Shown here: positions 25,602 to 33,590 of the stretch, one piece after another
Numbering within the stretch: the stretch's first letter is position 1
How the letters are laid out: every line of letters begins with the position of its first letter
NCBI GenBank assembly: GCA_020723325.1
Contig: DYJD01000019.1
Location: 1 to 64,000 of the forward strand
DNA: 64,000 nucleotides
From: Desulfosudis oleivorans
Lineage (GTDB): Bacteria > Desulfobacterota > Desulfobacteria > Desulfobacterales > SURF-7
Direction: 5' to 3'
The notes under the pieces: model-generated
Database searches by the model: none
Seen by the model: the letters and a program-made list of their open reading frames with translations, nothing else
What the model was told of the DNA's origin: nothing
Program-made: the position numbers and the translations under genes

Positions 25602-27749
25602 ATGTTTTTTGTAAGTAAATTTTTTTTAAAATTAAGGCTGAAGCGCTATTTGCTAGTATTGTTGACTTTGTCAGGGTTGATGCTTCCCGCAACTGTTTTT
25701 TCCGTAAATACCGATAATAACTTGCAACCCAATTTATTTCCATCTGTGGGTTTCCAGGAAGGGCATTTCCAAAAAATTTTGACCATCGCCCCCGACCAGG
25801 ATGGGAAGTCTTTTACCACCGGCAGTTTAGACAATACCCTTGTCGTCTGGGATTTTGCCTCAGGACGGGAGCTTGGCGTGCTAAAAAGCCATCGGCAAGG
25901 TATTGTGGCCGCCTCCATGAATAAAGATCATATAATTTCTGGTGCTTATGATGGATCTGTCAGGGTCTGGCGTAAAAATGGAATGGAGATCGCCAAACTG
26001 GCAAATGACACCAACAGCATTCACAGCATGGATGTCAGCAAGGATGGCCGGTATGCGCTCACCGGTTATTTGAATGGCAGTTTACGGTTATGGGATTTGA
26101 AAAAAAAGAAGTTGATCAAAGACGTAAAGCCTCATTCCGGAAGGGTTCACTGGGTGTGCTTCAGCCCTGACGGCAAGCTTGCGCTATCGTGCAGTTATGA
26201 TGAAACGTTTATTGTCTGGAAAACCCAAGGTCTGGTTCCTGTAGCAAAATTAAGCGGCCGCATCCGCTGTGCGGCTTTCTGTAATGAAAGCAAAAACATT
26301 CTGTGCGGAGATGCCGATAATCAAATCCGGCTGCTGAATTTTAAAGAAGCTATGGTACGCAAAACCTTTAAGGGCCATCAAGAAAAAATACTCGAACTTG
26401 CCTTCAGCCATGATGGAAATAACATCATGTCCGTGAGTATTGATGGAGAAATCAAGGTTTGGGACATTCAAGGTGAAAGGGAAATCATATGCTTTTCCGA
26501 TAAAACCGCTCCCCTAACCGCGGCAAAGTTTTTACCTGAAAAAAATTTGGTGTTTCTTGCAACAGGTGATTCTGATCCTAAAATCACCGCCTGGGATCTT
26601 CGGACCCAAAAACAAATCAGAACATTTGAGCGGGCTATTTTACCTTCTTCAAACATTTCCGTAAGCATCGATGGTAAATTGGCTCTTTCAGGCGGCTTGA
26701 CCGACGGCTCTTTAAATCTCTGGGATATTCAGCATGGGAAATTGTCGGAATCCGTCAAGGCTCATGAAAACGGCACGTTTGTCGTAAGTATGACGACTGA
26801 CGGCACAAAAGCGCTTTCCGGTGGAAATGATCGAAGACCTAAATTATGGGCGCTAAATCCCCTTAAAATAGAAAACACCTTGGATGAAGGTCGTTCATCC
26901 GTTACCAGCGTTTGTTCTGGATCAGACGGCCGATATGTGGCGGCAGGGTTTGCCGACGGATCAATGTATATATGGGATACGCATTCCGATAAATTGATTT
27001 TAAACAGTAACGCTCATACCAAAATGGTTTCCAAGCTCTTTTCCCATCCTGTGAAGAACATGTTTTATTCCTCATCCATAGATGGATTCATAAAACGTTG
27101 GAGCGCTGAAAACGACAAAGAAATGTCAGACATCATCAAACTTGAGACTCCCATATTAGCCATGTCACTTACTGAAAATGGGGAAAATCTCATTTATTGC
27201 ACTACAGATCCAATCATCAGATCATATCAGCCCAATAATGGTAGTTATAATTTGATCAGTGGACATAGAAAAGGTGTTACCGCTTTTGCGATTGACGCAA
27301 AGGAAACACGACTTATAAGCGCGGACAAGCTTGGCACCATAAGATGCTTTGATATGAAGAGCAATAAGGTTTTACATGAGTTCCAAAAAACCGGCAAAAT
27401 TATACGTTCCATAGCCTTTTATCCGGATGATAAACGCGCGGTATCTGTAAATAGCGATGGACTTATGACCATCTGGGATGTAGATAAAGGAGTTAAAATC
27501 GGAACATTTGCGTCATTTAATGACGGCGAATGGGTGTTTTTGACCCCCCAAGGGTTTTTCTCGGCTTCAACCCAGGGGGCGATGCATCTAAACCTGAATT
27601 ACAATCATTGTTTTACGGATATAAAAGATTACGAGAAATTACTGAAAAGACCGGATCTGGTTGCGGCGCACTTGAATGGTCTTAAAGGCGAGGAAATTGA
27701 GCTGGAACATCAAAATACGATGAAAAAGATCATGGCGACGTTTAGGTGA
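25602..27749 (+). CDS. Exported/membrane-anchored WD40-repeat protein
   Basis: A 715-residue protein. A hydrophobic N-terminal segment (about 14-35) could be a signal peptide or anchor, followed by an almost continuous series of WD40 repeats from about 55 to 640. Examples are ITGSLDN-TLVVWDFASGRELG, SGAYDGSVRVW, TGYLNGSLRLWDLKKKK and MTIWDVDKG. Such repeats form one or two beta-propellers used as protein-interaction platforms. The last 75 residues (WVFLTPQGFFSASTQGAMHL) follow the GEWV-x-TPxGxF pattern often found at the end of caspase-associated WD40 proteins, but no peptidase domain is present. The partner may be the MORN protein 40 bases downstream. Confidence 0.9.
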   Translation: MFFVSKFFLKLRLKRYLLVLLTLSGLMLPATVFSVNTDNNLQPNLFPSVGFQEGHFQKILTIAPDQDGKSFTTGSLDNTLVVWDFASGRELGVLKSHRQGIVAASMNKDHIISGAYDGSVRVWRKNGMEIAKLANDTNSIHSMDVSKDGRYALTGYLNGSLRLWDLKKKKLIKDVKPHSGRVHWVCFSPDGKLALSCSYDETFIVWKTQGLVPVAKLSGRIRCAAFCNESKNILCGDADNQIRLLNFKEAMVRKTFKGHQEKILELAFSHDGNNIMSVSIDGEIKVWDIQGEREIICFSDKTAPLTAAKFLPEKNLVFLATGDSDPKITAWDLRTQKQIRTFERAILPSSNISVSIDGKLALSGGLTDGSLNLWDIQHGKLSESVKAHENGTFVVSMTTDGTKALSGGNDRRPKLWALNPLKIENTLDEGRSSVTSVCSGSDGRYVAAGFADGSMYIWDTHSDKLILNSNAHTKMVSKLFSHPVKNMFYSSSIDGFIKRWSAENDKEMSDIIKLETPILAMSLTENGENLIYCTTDPIIRSYQPNNGSYNLISGHRKGVTAFAIDAKETRLISADKLGTIRCFDMKSNKVLHEFQKTGKIIRSIAFYPDDKRAVSVNSDGLMTIWDVDKGVKIGTFASFNDGEWVFLTPQGFFSASTQGAMHLNLNYNHCFTDIKDYEKLLKRPDLVAAHLNGLKGEEIELEHQNTMKKIMATFR

Positions 27750-27789
27750 TTTTCGATAACCAATCAAAAGCAAATTCATCCGGATCTCA

Positions 27790-28590
27790 ATGAGAAAAAA
27801 AATATTTTTATTACTGGCTGCCACTTTAATATTAATAATCGCATTTTGCGTTTATCTCATTTTGGCAAACGAAAATGAAAAGCTGAAAGCAAAGCAGGAT
27901 TACAGCAACGGCCGCTGTATCAAAGGTGATTGTGAGAACGGCTATGGGGTTTTTGTCCTTCCAAGTGGCGATAAATATCTAGGCACCTTTAGAAAGCATA
28001 AATTTGAAGGTCTTGGCGAGTTTTATCATGTTGATGGACGCATTTTCAAAGGAGAATTTGTTGACGGCATGAAAAACGGCAAGGGTTTGCTCGTGCTTCA
28101 AGAAGGAATCAGCTATGCCGGGGAATTTTTAAACGATGAGCTTAACGGTGAAGGTGTATATACGGATGCCGACGGTGTGGTTTACAAAGGAAAATTCAAG
28201 GATGGACAATGGGGCGATCATGCTGAGATCACTTTCCCTGACGGTCGCTACTATATAGGTGATTTAAAAGACGGCCGGCGCAACGGGAAAGGCGTTTTTA
28301 AATGGAAAGATGGCCGCGTATATAAAGGCATGTTCGTGGACGATCGGATGGAAGGCCAAGGCATTCTGTCTTTTCCGGATGGGGCCCAGTATGTCGGTTC
28401 TTTTTTAAATGATAGATATGAAGGTGAAGGAACCTTTATATACCCTGACGGGCGGCGCCATGTGGGCAGTTTTAAAGAAGGCTATCCCCATGGCAAAGGG
28501 ATCATATCCCATAAAGACGGGCGCAAGGAAGAAATTAAATTTGATAAAGACAAGTTCAAATCAGATTTTGAGAGTAAGCGCAACCAATGA
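27790..28590 (+). CDS. Exported MORN-repeat protein
   Basis: A 266-residue protein with an N-terminal membrane segment (about 4-27). About eight MORN repeats of the form YxGxFxxGxxxGxG follow (for example FKGEFVDGMKNGKGLLVLQE, YKGMFVDDRMEGQGILSFPD). They fill residues 45-245. MORN repeats form an extended beta sheet that binds lipids or proteins. It lies 40 bases after the WD40 gene on the same strand, so the two are probably co-expressed. The C-terminus is basic. Function unknown. Confidence 0.9.
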   Translation: MRKKIFLLLAATLILIIAFCVYLILANENEKLKAKQDYSNGRCIKGDCENGYGVFVLPSGDKYLGTFRKHKFEGLGEFYHVDGRIFKGEFVDGMKNGKGLLVLQEGISYAGEFLNDELNGEGVYTDADGVVYKGKFKDGQWGDHAEITFPDGRYYIGDLKDGRRNGKGVFKWKDGRVYKGMFVDDRMEGQGILSFPDGAQYVGSFLNDRYEGEGTFIYPDGRRHVGSFKEGYPHGKGIISHKDGRKEEIKFDKDKFKSDFESKRNQ

Positions 28591-28679
28591 TGACAAAGGA
28601 ACAAGAACTATCAATGGGATGAATTTGACAGAATAGCCGGACCTCTTACCCCCCTTCCTCTCTCCTTTCTATTTTTTAT

Positions 28680-28719
28680 TTGACACATTGGATTTGATCG
28701 TTTATCGTCGATTAACGAT
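28680..28719 (+). promoter_or_regulatory. Promoter and overlapping ArsR-type operator of the hgc operon
   Basis: TTGACA (28680-28685) and TATCGT (28703-28708) are 17 bases apart. Over the -10 lies a 23-bp near-perfect palindrome at 28697-28719, half-site ATCGTTNATCG, with 10 of 11 base pairs matching. A repressor bound there would block the promoter. The next gene encodes an ArsR-family repressor, so autoregulation of arsR-hgcA-hgcB is inferred. Confidence 0.72.
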
Positions 28720-28744
28720 TAGATAATATGTCACGGAGAGAATC

Positions 28745-29077
28745 TTGAAAACCTGTTGTAAGCCACGGCCAACCAACGCTGCCCCCATGGATGCCGACCG
28801 GTTTGCCGGCATATGCAAGGCCTTGGCCCACCCGGCCCGCGTTAAGATTGTCAACCATCTCAAAGAATTGAACCAATGCATTTGCGGACAGATCGTGGAT
28901 GTTCTGCCCCTGGCCCAATCCACGGTCAGCCAGCATCTAAAAATTTTAAAAGAATCAGGACTAGTAAAAGGAACCATCGAGGGGCCGCGGACCTGTTACT
29001 GCATCGATCGGCAAGTGCTGGCTGAATTCAAAACTATGGCCATGCAACTTGGCGAAAAGGACCGTATAGATGAATAA
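28745..29077 (+). CDS. ArsR/SmtB-family transcriptional repressor
   Basis: A 110-residue winged-helix regulator. The core reads ICKALAHPARVKIVNHLKEL, then CICGQIVDVLPLAQSTVSQH and LKILKESGLVKG, the usual ArsR recognition-helix region. Cysteines at CCKP (4-5), CIC (about 40-42) and TCYC near the wing could bind a thiophilic metal(loid), though the canonical CVC-box differs slightly. The TTG at 28745 has GGAGAG upstream; an ATG at 28787 is an alternative but would remove the CC pair. The stop overlaps the hgcA start by eight bases, so translation is coupled. It probably controls the hgc operon through the palindrome at 28697; the inducer is not shown. Confidence 0.9.
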   Translation: MKTCCKPRPTNAAPMDADRFAGICKALAHPARVKIVNHLKELNQCICGQIVDVLPLAQSTVSQHLKILKESGLVKGTIEGPRTCYCIDRQVLAEFKTMAMQLGEKDRIDE

Positions 29078-30281
29078 ACCTGTAAAACAAAATTGCGGCT
29101 GCGGTTTAGAAAATACGCAACCATCCCACAACCTTCTCCGTGAAATGCTGCCCATGGACCGGCCGCCGGTTAAGGATGAGCCATGTTGCGGGCCGCCGCC
29201 CGGCCCGCCCAGCGATCCGAATGAGCGACCCGGATATCGGCTGTGCTCCTTTGTGCAAGGATTTATGCCTACTCCGGTGGGACCAGTGCCCCGGATTAAA
29301 ACCTTACTGGACACACGGGACAAACTCGGTACATGGAATGTTCGTATGGGTTTCGGCCGCAATGATTACAAGGTTGCGCCGGGACTCTATGCCGTGGGTG
29401 ATCCCGCTGCCGAGGCCCCGGTTTTGGTAACGGCCAATTACAAACTCAGTTTTGATCACGTCCGTGAATCCCTCGCCGGCATGGATGCTTGGCTTCTGGT
29501 GTTGGATACCCATGGTATCAACGTGTGGTGCGCTGCCGGCAAAGGTACCTTTGGAACCGCGGAGCTGGTGCAACGAGTTCTTAAGACCGGTCTGGCCCAG
29601 GTGGTGCGGCATCGGCGCTTGATCCTGCCCCAATTGGGGGCCACCGGCGTGGCCGGACACAGGGTAAAAAAAGAATGCGGCTTTGAAGTGATTTGGGGAC
29701 CTGTAAAGGCTGCGGATATCAGAGCCTTCCTATCGTCCGACCACCGATCCGAGGTTGCCATGCGGCGCGTTACCTTTACTTTTTCCGAACGGTTGGTCCT
29801 GGTACCGGTGGAGATCACTCTCTTGCGCAAGCATTTGGTCTATACCCTGGCCGTCCTTTTGTTTCTCTCCGGCATCGGTCCCCACATCTTTTCATGGCCG
29901 GCAGTATGGCAGCGTGGAGTTCTGGCTGTCGCAGCCGTGGCCATGGGAATTGCAGCCGGTTGCATCGTCGTACCGGTCCTGCTGCCCTGGATCCCGGGCC
30001 GGGCCTTTGCGCTAAAAGGAATTTTCGCCGGCCTGTTTTTGGGAACATTTCCGGCAGCCGTTCACTGGAATGATTCTTCGATATCTTATTGGTCGGGACC
30101 GGCCTTGCTGCTTTTAACAACTGCTTTGAGTTCGTACTTGGCCATGAATTTTACCGGCTCCACACCCTTCACATCGCCTTCAGGAGTGGAAAAAGAGATG
30201 CGTCGCTATATGCCGGTGCAGGCCGGGATGGCCGTAATGGCATTGTTCTTATGGATCGGAAGCGCCTTTCTGATGAAATAG
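29070..30281 (+). CDS. hgcA: Mercury methylation corrinoid protein HgcA
   Basis: A 403-residue membrane corrinoid protein that transfers a methyl group to Hg(II). The diagnostic cap-helix motif is present as NVWCAAGKG (151-159, with Cys154 as the cobalt ligand), inside a CdhD-like corrinoid domain (about 55-235). Five hydrophobic segments follow (about 257-275, 283-305, 313-330, 342-360, 384-401), matching the HgcA membrane domain. The segment FTGSTPFTSPSGVEKEM between the last two is also typical. The N-terminus is longer than in the HgcA I recall (about 340) and Cys/Pro-rich (CGCG, then CCGPPPGPP). hgcB lies 39 bases downstream. Confidence 0.95.
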   Translation: MNKPVKQNCGCGLENTQPSHNLLREMLPMDRPPVKDEPCCGPPPGPPSDPNERPGYRLCSFVQGFMPTPVGPVPRIKTLLDTRDKLGTWNVRMGFGRNDYKVAPGLYAVGDPAAEAPVLVTANYKLSFDHVRESLAGMDAWLLVLDTHGINVWCAAGKGTFGTAELVQRVLKTGLAQVVRHRRLILPQLGATGVAGHRVKKECGFEVIWGPVKAADIRAFLSSDHRSEVAMRRVTFTFSERLVLVPVEITLLRKHLVYTLAVLLFLSGIGPHIFSWPAVWQRGVLAVAAVAMGIAAGCIVVPVLLPWIPGRAFALKGIFAGLFLGTFPAAVHWNDSSISYWSGPALLLLTTALSSYLAMNFTGSTPFTSPSGVEKEMRRYMPVQAGMAVMALFLWIGSAFLMK

Positions 30282-30320
30282 CGCTGCAAATCATAAAACC
30301 TTCATTTTGGTGATTGAAGA

Positions 30321-30611
30321 ATGAAATCCTTACGCTATCTGGAAAACGTGGTCACCTTGGCCCTTGATGAAGACAAATGTGTGGGTTGCGGGATATGCAC
30401 CCAAGTGTGCCCCCACGGTGTTTTGGTCTTGAGGAACCGCAAGGCACAAATTGTGGATTTGCACGGCTGTATGGAATGCGGCGCCTGCGCAAACAACTGT
30501 CCCACCAGCGCCCTGGCGGTGACCCCAGGGGTGGGCTGCGCCAGTTATATCATCCAATCCTGGATCAAGGGCAAGGAGAATAGTTCCTGCGGATCACAAG
30601 GTTGCTGTTAA
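30321..30611 (+). CDS. hgcB: Mercury methylation ferredoxin HgcB
   Basis: A 96-residue 2[4Fe-4S] ferredoxin that reduces the HgcA corrinoid. Two CxxCxxCxxxCP motifs (Cys20/23/26/30 and Cys50/53/56/60) are perfect. A further Cys73 (GVGCASY) and a C-terminal cysteine group (SSCGSQGCC, Cys90, 95, 96) are also present. The lone Cys and the terminal Cys pair are hallmarks of HgcB and absent from ordinary ferredoxins. With hgcA directly upstream this predicts methylmercury-forming capacity. Confidence 0.95.
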   Translation: MKSLRYLENVVTLALDEDKCVGCGICTQVCPHGVLVLRNRKAQIVDLHGCMECGACANNCPTSALAVTPGVGCASYIIQSWIKGKENSSCGSQGCC

Positions 30612-30642
30612 CCGATGAATAGAAGAAGGGATTAGAAAAAAT

Positions 30643-31164
30643 ATGCTACTCGAAAATTATACTCTTGAAATATTCAACTCCAAATGCCAACCGGGTGTTA
30701 TGGCTGTGCACTGTTTCGCCCACCTTGACCAGGATATCAGCCAAGTCCTGCCTTATTTAAATACCACTTTGGGCGGATTCGAATATCTTGTCGATCCGCC
30801 GGCCCTCACACTTCGATCCCAGGGCAAGCTGATGACGTTGCATGGGCGTAAAATTGCCATCAATGCTTTAAAGGATGAACAGGAAGCCCAAAAAATCGTT
30901 GAATGGCTTAAAAATGAGATTAACGAAGCCTGGGAATGCAGAGACCGCATCGTTCCATGTTTTCACGGCAAACCAAAGCCTATATTAATCGAAATTTTAA
31001 AGCTGCTGCCCAAAACCAACTGCAGGAAATGCGGTCAGCCCACTTGCATGGTGTTTGCCGCCCAGGCAATGGAAGGAGGATACGGCGCGGAGAACTGCCC
31101 GGAACTGACTGATCCGAACCGGGAGAAACTGACCACCTACCTCTCTGGGTTTGATTTTGATTAA
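30643..31164 (+). CDS. FeS4-domain protein of the hgc operon
   Basis: A 173-residue soluble protein. Residues 1-100 form a domain I do not recognise (IFNSKCQPGVMAVHCFAHLD, then LNTTLGGFEYLVDPPALTLR). The C-terminal part has the four-cysteine FeS motif found in CO dehydrogenase/acetyl-CoA synthase corrinoid proteins and RnfB: TNCRKCGQPTCMVFAAQAM...NCPE (Cys127, 130, 135, 152). It starts 31 bases after hgcB on the same strand, so it is probably translated from the hgc transcript. In corrinoid systems such domains deliver electrons for reductive activation. A similar role for HgcA is an inference only. It may instead be an unrelated passenger. Confidence 0.75.
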   Translation: MLLENYTLEIFNSKCQPGVMAVHCFAHLDQDISQVLPYLNTTLGGFEYLVDPPALTLRSQGKLMTLHGRKIAINALKDEQEAQKIVEWLKNEINEAWECRDRIVPCFHGKPKPILIEILKLLPKTNCRKCGQPTCMVFAAQAMEGGYGAENCPELTDPNREKLTTYLSGFDFD

Positions 31165-31181
31165 ATGCTCAAATTAAGGCT

Positions 31182-31580
31182 TCACGCAAAATAATCATGA
31201 TATTCAGGCGGAATCACCGCTTTGTTCACCTGGAATAATTCAATGAGCACATTGTCCGGTGCCGGCACCATGATGTATTTCATATACAGCAGATCGACAA
31301 CGCTTTTGGTGAAACTGATCCCCGCTTCTTTCAGGCGCTGATAGTCCCGCCCCACATCATCGGTCTGGATGCCGAAATGGTGGATGCTTCCCGGCCCAGG
31401 GGTTTTGGGCGGTTGATCATAAAAATGTATGCGACCGGTGCCCACCCTCATGAAGACATTGCGGGCGCCGGCCACCTCCAGATCCAGTATAATCTCGCCG
31501 CCGAAAAAATCTTGATAAAATTGCAGGCTTTTTTGAATGTCGGATGCAAAAAGATGTACATGATGAACATGATGAAACAT
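31182..31580 (-). CDS. Glyoxalase/VOC superfamily protein
   Basis: A 132-residue vicinal-oxygen-chelate fold protein (FHHVHHVHLFASDIQKSLQFYQDFFGG, then HHFGIQTDDVGRDYQRLKEA and VLIELFQV). Metal-ligand positions are visible: His in HHVHLF, His in IHHFGIQ and Glu in IELF. Substrate unknown; relatives include methylmalonyl-CoA epimerase and glyoxalase I. The ATG at 31580 has AGGAGG five bases upstream. It follows the HxlR regulator gene by 10 bases, so the two form an operon. Confidence 0.9.
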   Translation of the reverse strand: MFHHVHHVHLFASDIQKSLQFYQDFFGGEIILDLEVAGARNVFMRVGTGRIHFYDQPPKTPGPGSIHHFGIQTDDVGRDYQRLKEAGISFTKSVVDLLYMKYIMVPAPDNVLIELFQVNKAVIPPEYHDYFA

Positions 31581-31590
31581 GCTTTCCTCC

Positions 31591-31986
31591 TTATTCTTGT
31601 TTATTTTTAGCGGCTGATGCCTTATCCGGCTTTTTCCGTTCACGGGACCTGACCGGCTTCATTCTTACGGCCCATTCTTCGGCCCAGATATCGAGTTGCT
31701 CAATAATCCGCCCCAGGGAGATGCCGTCTTCCGTGATGACATACCCTTCCCGCTCCCGGAGTTCTATGATCCCGGCCTCGCGCAGGTTCGACAGGCGCGC
31801 ATTGAGCACCGTAGGGGAAATGTCGCCGCAAAATTTCTGCAGAGCCCTGAAGCTGCTGGGACCGTTCTGGTGCAGTTCCCATAAAATCCGCAAAGACCAG
31901 CGCCGGCCCAATAAATCGAGCACAGCCATTATAGGCCGTCCGGTTTGAGAGCCCCTGACTTTCATGCCTGGTTTGGGTGTTGCCAT
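31591..31986 (-). CDS. HxlR-family transcriptional regulator
   Basis: A 131-residue winged-helix protein of the HxlR/YodB type: AVLDLLGRRWSLRILWELHQ, then FRALQKFCGDISPTVLNARL and SNLREAGIIELRE. A single Cys in FCGDIS is near the position that senses aldehydes or quinones in some members (which carry it near the N-terminus), so sensing by it is speculative. AAGGAGGG precedes the ATG at 31986. An inverted repeat at 32004-32037 lies immediately upstream and may be its operator, giving autoregulation together with the VOC gene. Confidence 0.9.
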   Translation of the reverse strand: MATPKPGMKVRGSQTGRPIMAVLDLLGRRWSLRILWELHQNGPSSFRALQKFCGDISPTVLNARLSNLREAGIIELREREGYVITEDGISLGRIIEQLDIWAEEWAVRMKPVRSRERKKPDKASAAKNKQE

Positions 31987-32003
31987 GTATTCCCTCCTTG
32001 ACT

Positions 32004-32037
32004 GCTACTAATTCCGTATCGCTACTTAATTAGTAGC
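32004..32037. promoter_or_regulatory. Inverted repeat upstream of the HxlR gene
   Basis: GCTACTAATT (32004-32013) and AATTAGTAGC (32028-32037) are perfect 10-bp arms. A second half-site, GCTACTTAAT, abuts the right arm, making an overlapping dyad at 32021-32037. Position just before the regulator start suggests an HxlR operator. Confidence 0.6.
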
Positions 32038-32219
32038 GTTATGTTATCCAAAAGTCAAGCACTATTTATCGCATAGCAGGCCGATGTCTCAGGCATCCCA
32101 TCCTTGCTTTGATTTGACGGCTTTTTTTTATTCTGATAAGGTTTTTTGGAGGATGACCGTAACAATAATCAAGGCTGATGAACCTAATAAAATAGCAGAA
32201 TTTTTTTTGGAGTTATATC

Positions 32220-32882
32220 ATGCAAACCATGAAAGTTTGTTTGGGGATTTTCGGATCGATTGCCGCTTTAATCATCAGCCTGGTTCTGGTCACTCTGTCA
32301 TGTGAAAAAGCCCTCGCTGCCACTGTGGATGTTTATGGTGAAGGTGTGTACACAGAAGCCAATCTCACCCTGGATGTTTATGCTGACATCAATTCCGAGA
32401 ACCTGATCAGCTATGGGGTTAAAGTGAACTACAATCCGGATGAGCTCAGCGTTGCCAAAGCGGAAAAAAATGAAAGTGTCTGGTATTTCGGCAATGAATC
32501 CAGCAAGCATCCCTATGTTGATCCGGACACCTCAATCCCGGGGGAGGTTGTTATCATTGGCGGGAAACTCAATATCGATACCCCTACTGATGGCGTTTCC
32601 GGTAAAAAGGTTTTACTGGGCAAGGTCAATTTCAACCGCAAGACCGGTACCCTGCCAACCTTTGCTTTGTCGCTTGGAAAGTCGAATAATTATAAGAATT
32701 TCGTTACCACTACCAATTCCATTCTGGATGATCTTTCCGGTGCCGTAAATTTTGGAGCTGTAACGCTTTCCGCAGGCCAGGCCAATCCGCCCACCACCCC
32801 GCCGAGTCCGGTGACCAATACTGAAGGTGCAAAAAGTTCCGACAGCAATCTTTGCTTTATATCAACTGCGTTTGGTAAATAA
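32220..32882 (+). CDS. Secreted cohesin-like protein with truncated CFI motif
   Basis: A 220-residue exported protein with a signal peptide (about 1-34, ending ALAA). A cohesin-type beta-sandwich follows (about 36-185: TLDVYADINSENLISYGVKV, then NYNPDELSVAKAEKN, GEVVIIGGKLN, LLGKVNFNRKTG). A Pro/Thr linker leads to a C-terminal SNLCFISTAFGK. The last segment resembles the start of the CFIATAAYGS motif that ends many Desulfobacterota surface proteins. Here the protein stops at once instead of continuing into the usual helical tail. A dockerin-like sequence occurs in the protein at 46358. TTTGGAG precedes the ATG. Confidence 0.72.
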   Translation: MQTMKVCLGIFGSIAALIISLVLVTLSCEKALAATVDVYGEGVYTEANLTLDVYADINSENLISYGVKVNYNPDELSVAKAEKNESVWYFGNESSKHPYVDPDTSIPGEVVIIGGKLNIDTPTDGVSGKKVLLGKVNFNRKTGTLPTFALSLGKSNNYKNFVTTTNSILDDLSGAVNFGAVTLSAGQANPPTTPPSPVTNTEGAKSSDSNLCFISTAFGK

Positions 32883-32885
32883 CTT

Positions 32886-33590
32886 CTACCAGTTGATCTC
32901 TTTTTTGAAAATCGGTCGACAGATTCGGCCGATTGTGGACCGGGAAACGGCGGAGATGAAATCAGCCACTTTGACAAGATCCTTTTTTCCAGGAGCAGCT
33001 TCCACTCCGGAACTGACATCCACGGCGTCAGGCTCGGCGTCGGCTATGGCCTGCCGGACATTATCCGGGGAAAGGCCGCCGGCCAGGACAAGGGGGTGGG
33101 ACTTGCCGAAAGCCCGGGCCGCCTTCCAGTCCCAGGTCAAGGCGTTGCCGCCGGGCAGCTTGCCGCCGCTGCATTCCACTAAAAAGGCCGAGGCGCTATA
33201 AGTATCCACGGTCTCCATGGATGGATTGCCGCCGATGAACAGCGCTTTGATCACCGTGATCTTTTCAGCAGCCAGGCACGCCGTAAGTTCAGGACTTTCC
33301 CGGCCATGCAACTGAACCGCACCCAGGCCGCATTGGGATACCACGGTCATGACCGCCTCATGGGAAGGATTCACGAACACGCCCACGGTGACAACTTCCC
33401 GCGGCACGGCGGCCGTAATTGCTCTGGCCTGTTCCAGACTCACATTACGGGGGCTCTTTGGGAAAAAAACCAGTCCCACGGCATCTGCTCCCAGTTCGGC
33501 ACAGGCCCGCGCCTGCTCTATATCCGTCAGGCCGCAGATCTTGATTTGCGGCCGCCGGCTGGTTCCCGTCAATTCATTTTCGTTTTGCAT
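32886..33590 (-). CDS. trpF: Phosphoribosylanthranilate isomerase
   Basis: A 234-residue TIM-barrel enzyme converting PRA to CdRP in tryptophan synthesis. IKICGLTDIEQARACAELGADAVGLVFFPKSPRNV carries the catalytic Cys. GAVQLHGRES, LVECSGGKLPGG (Glu-Cys where Asp is usual), LAGGLSPDNV and AVDVSSGVEAAPGKKD (phosphate loop) follow. The start overlaps the end of trpC by 17 bases. It is the last gene of the operon; trpB and trpA do not follow. The C-terminal tail after ISAV is slightly longer and basic. Confidence 0.96.
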   Translation of the reverse strand: MQNENELTGTSRRPQIKICGLTDIEQARACAELGADAVGLVFFPKSPRNVSLEQARAITAAVPREVVTVGVFVNPSHEAVMTVVSQCGLGAVQLHGRESPELTACLAAEKITVIKALFIGGNPSMETVDTYSASAFLVECSGGKLPGGNALTWDWKAARAFGKSHPLVLAGGLSPDNVRQAIADAEPDAVDVSSGVEAAPGKKDLVKVADFISAVSRSTIGRICRPIFKKEINW

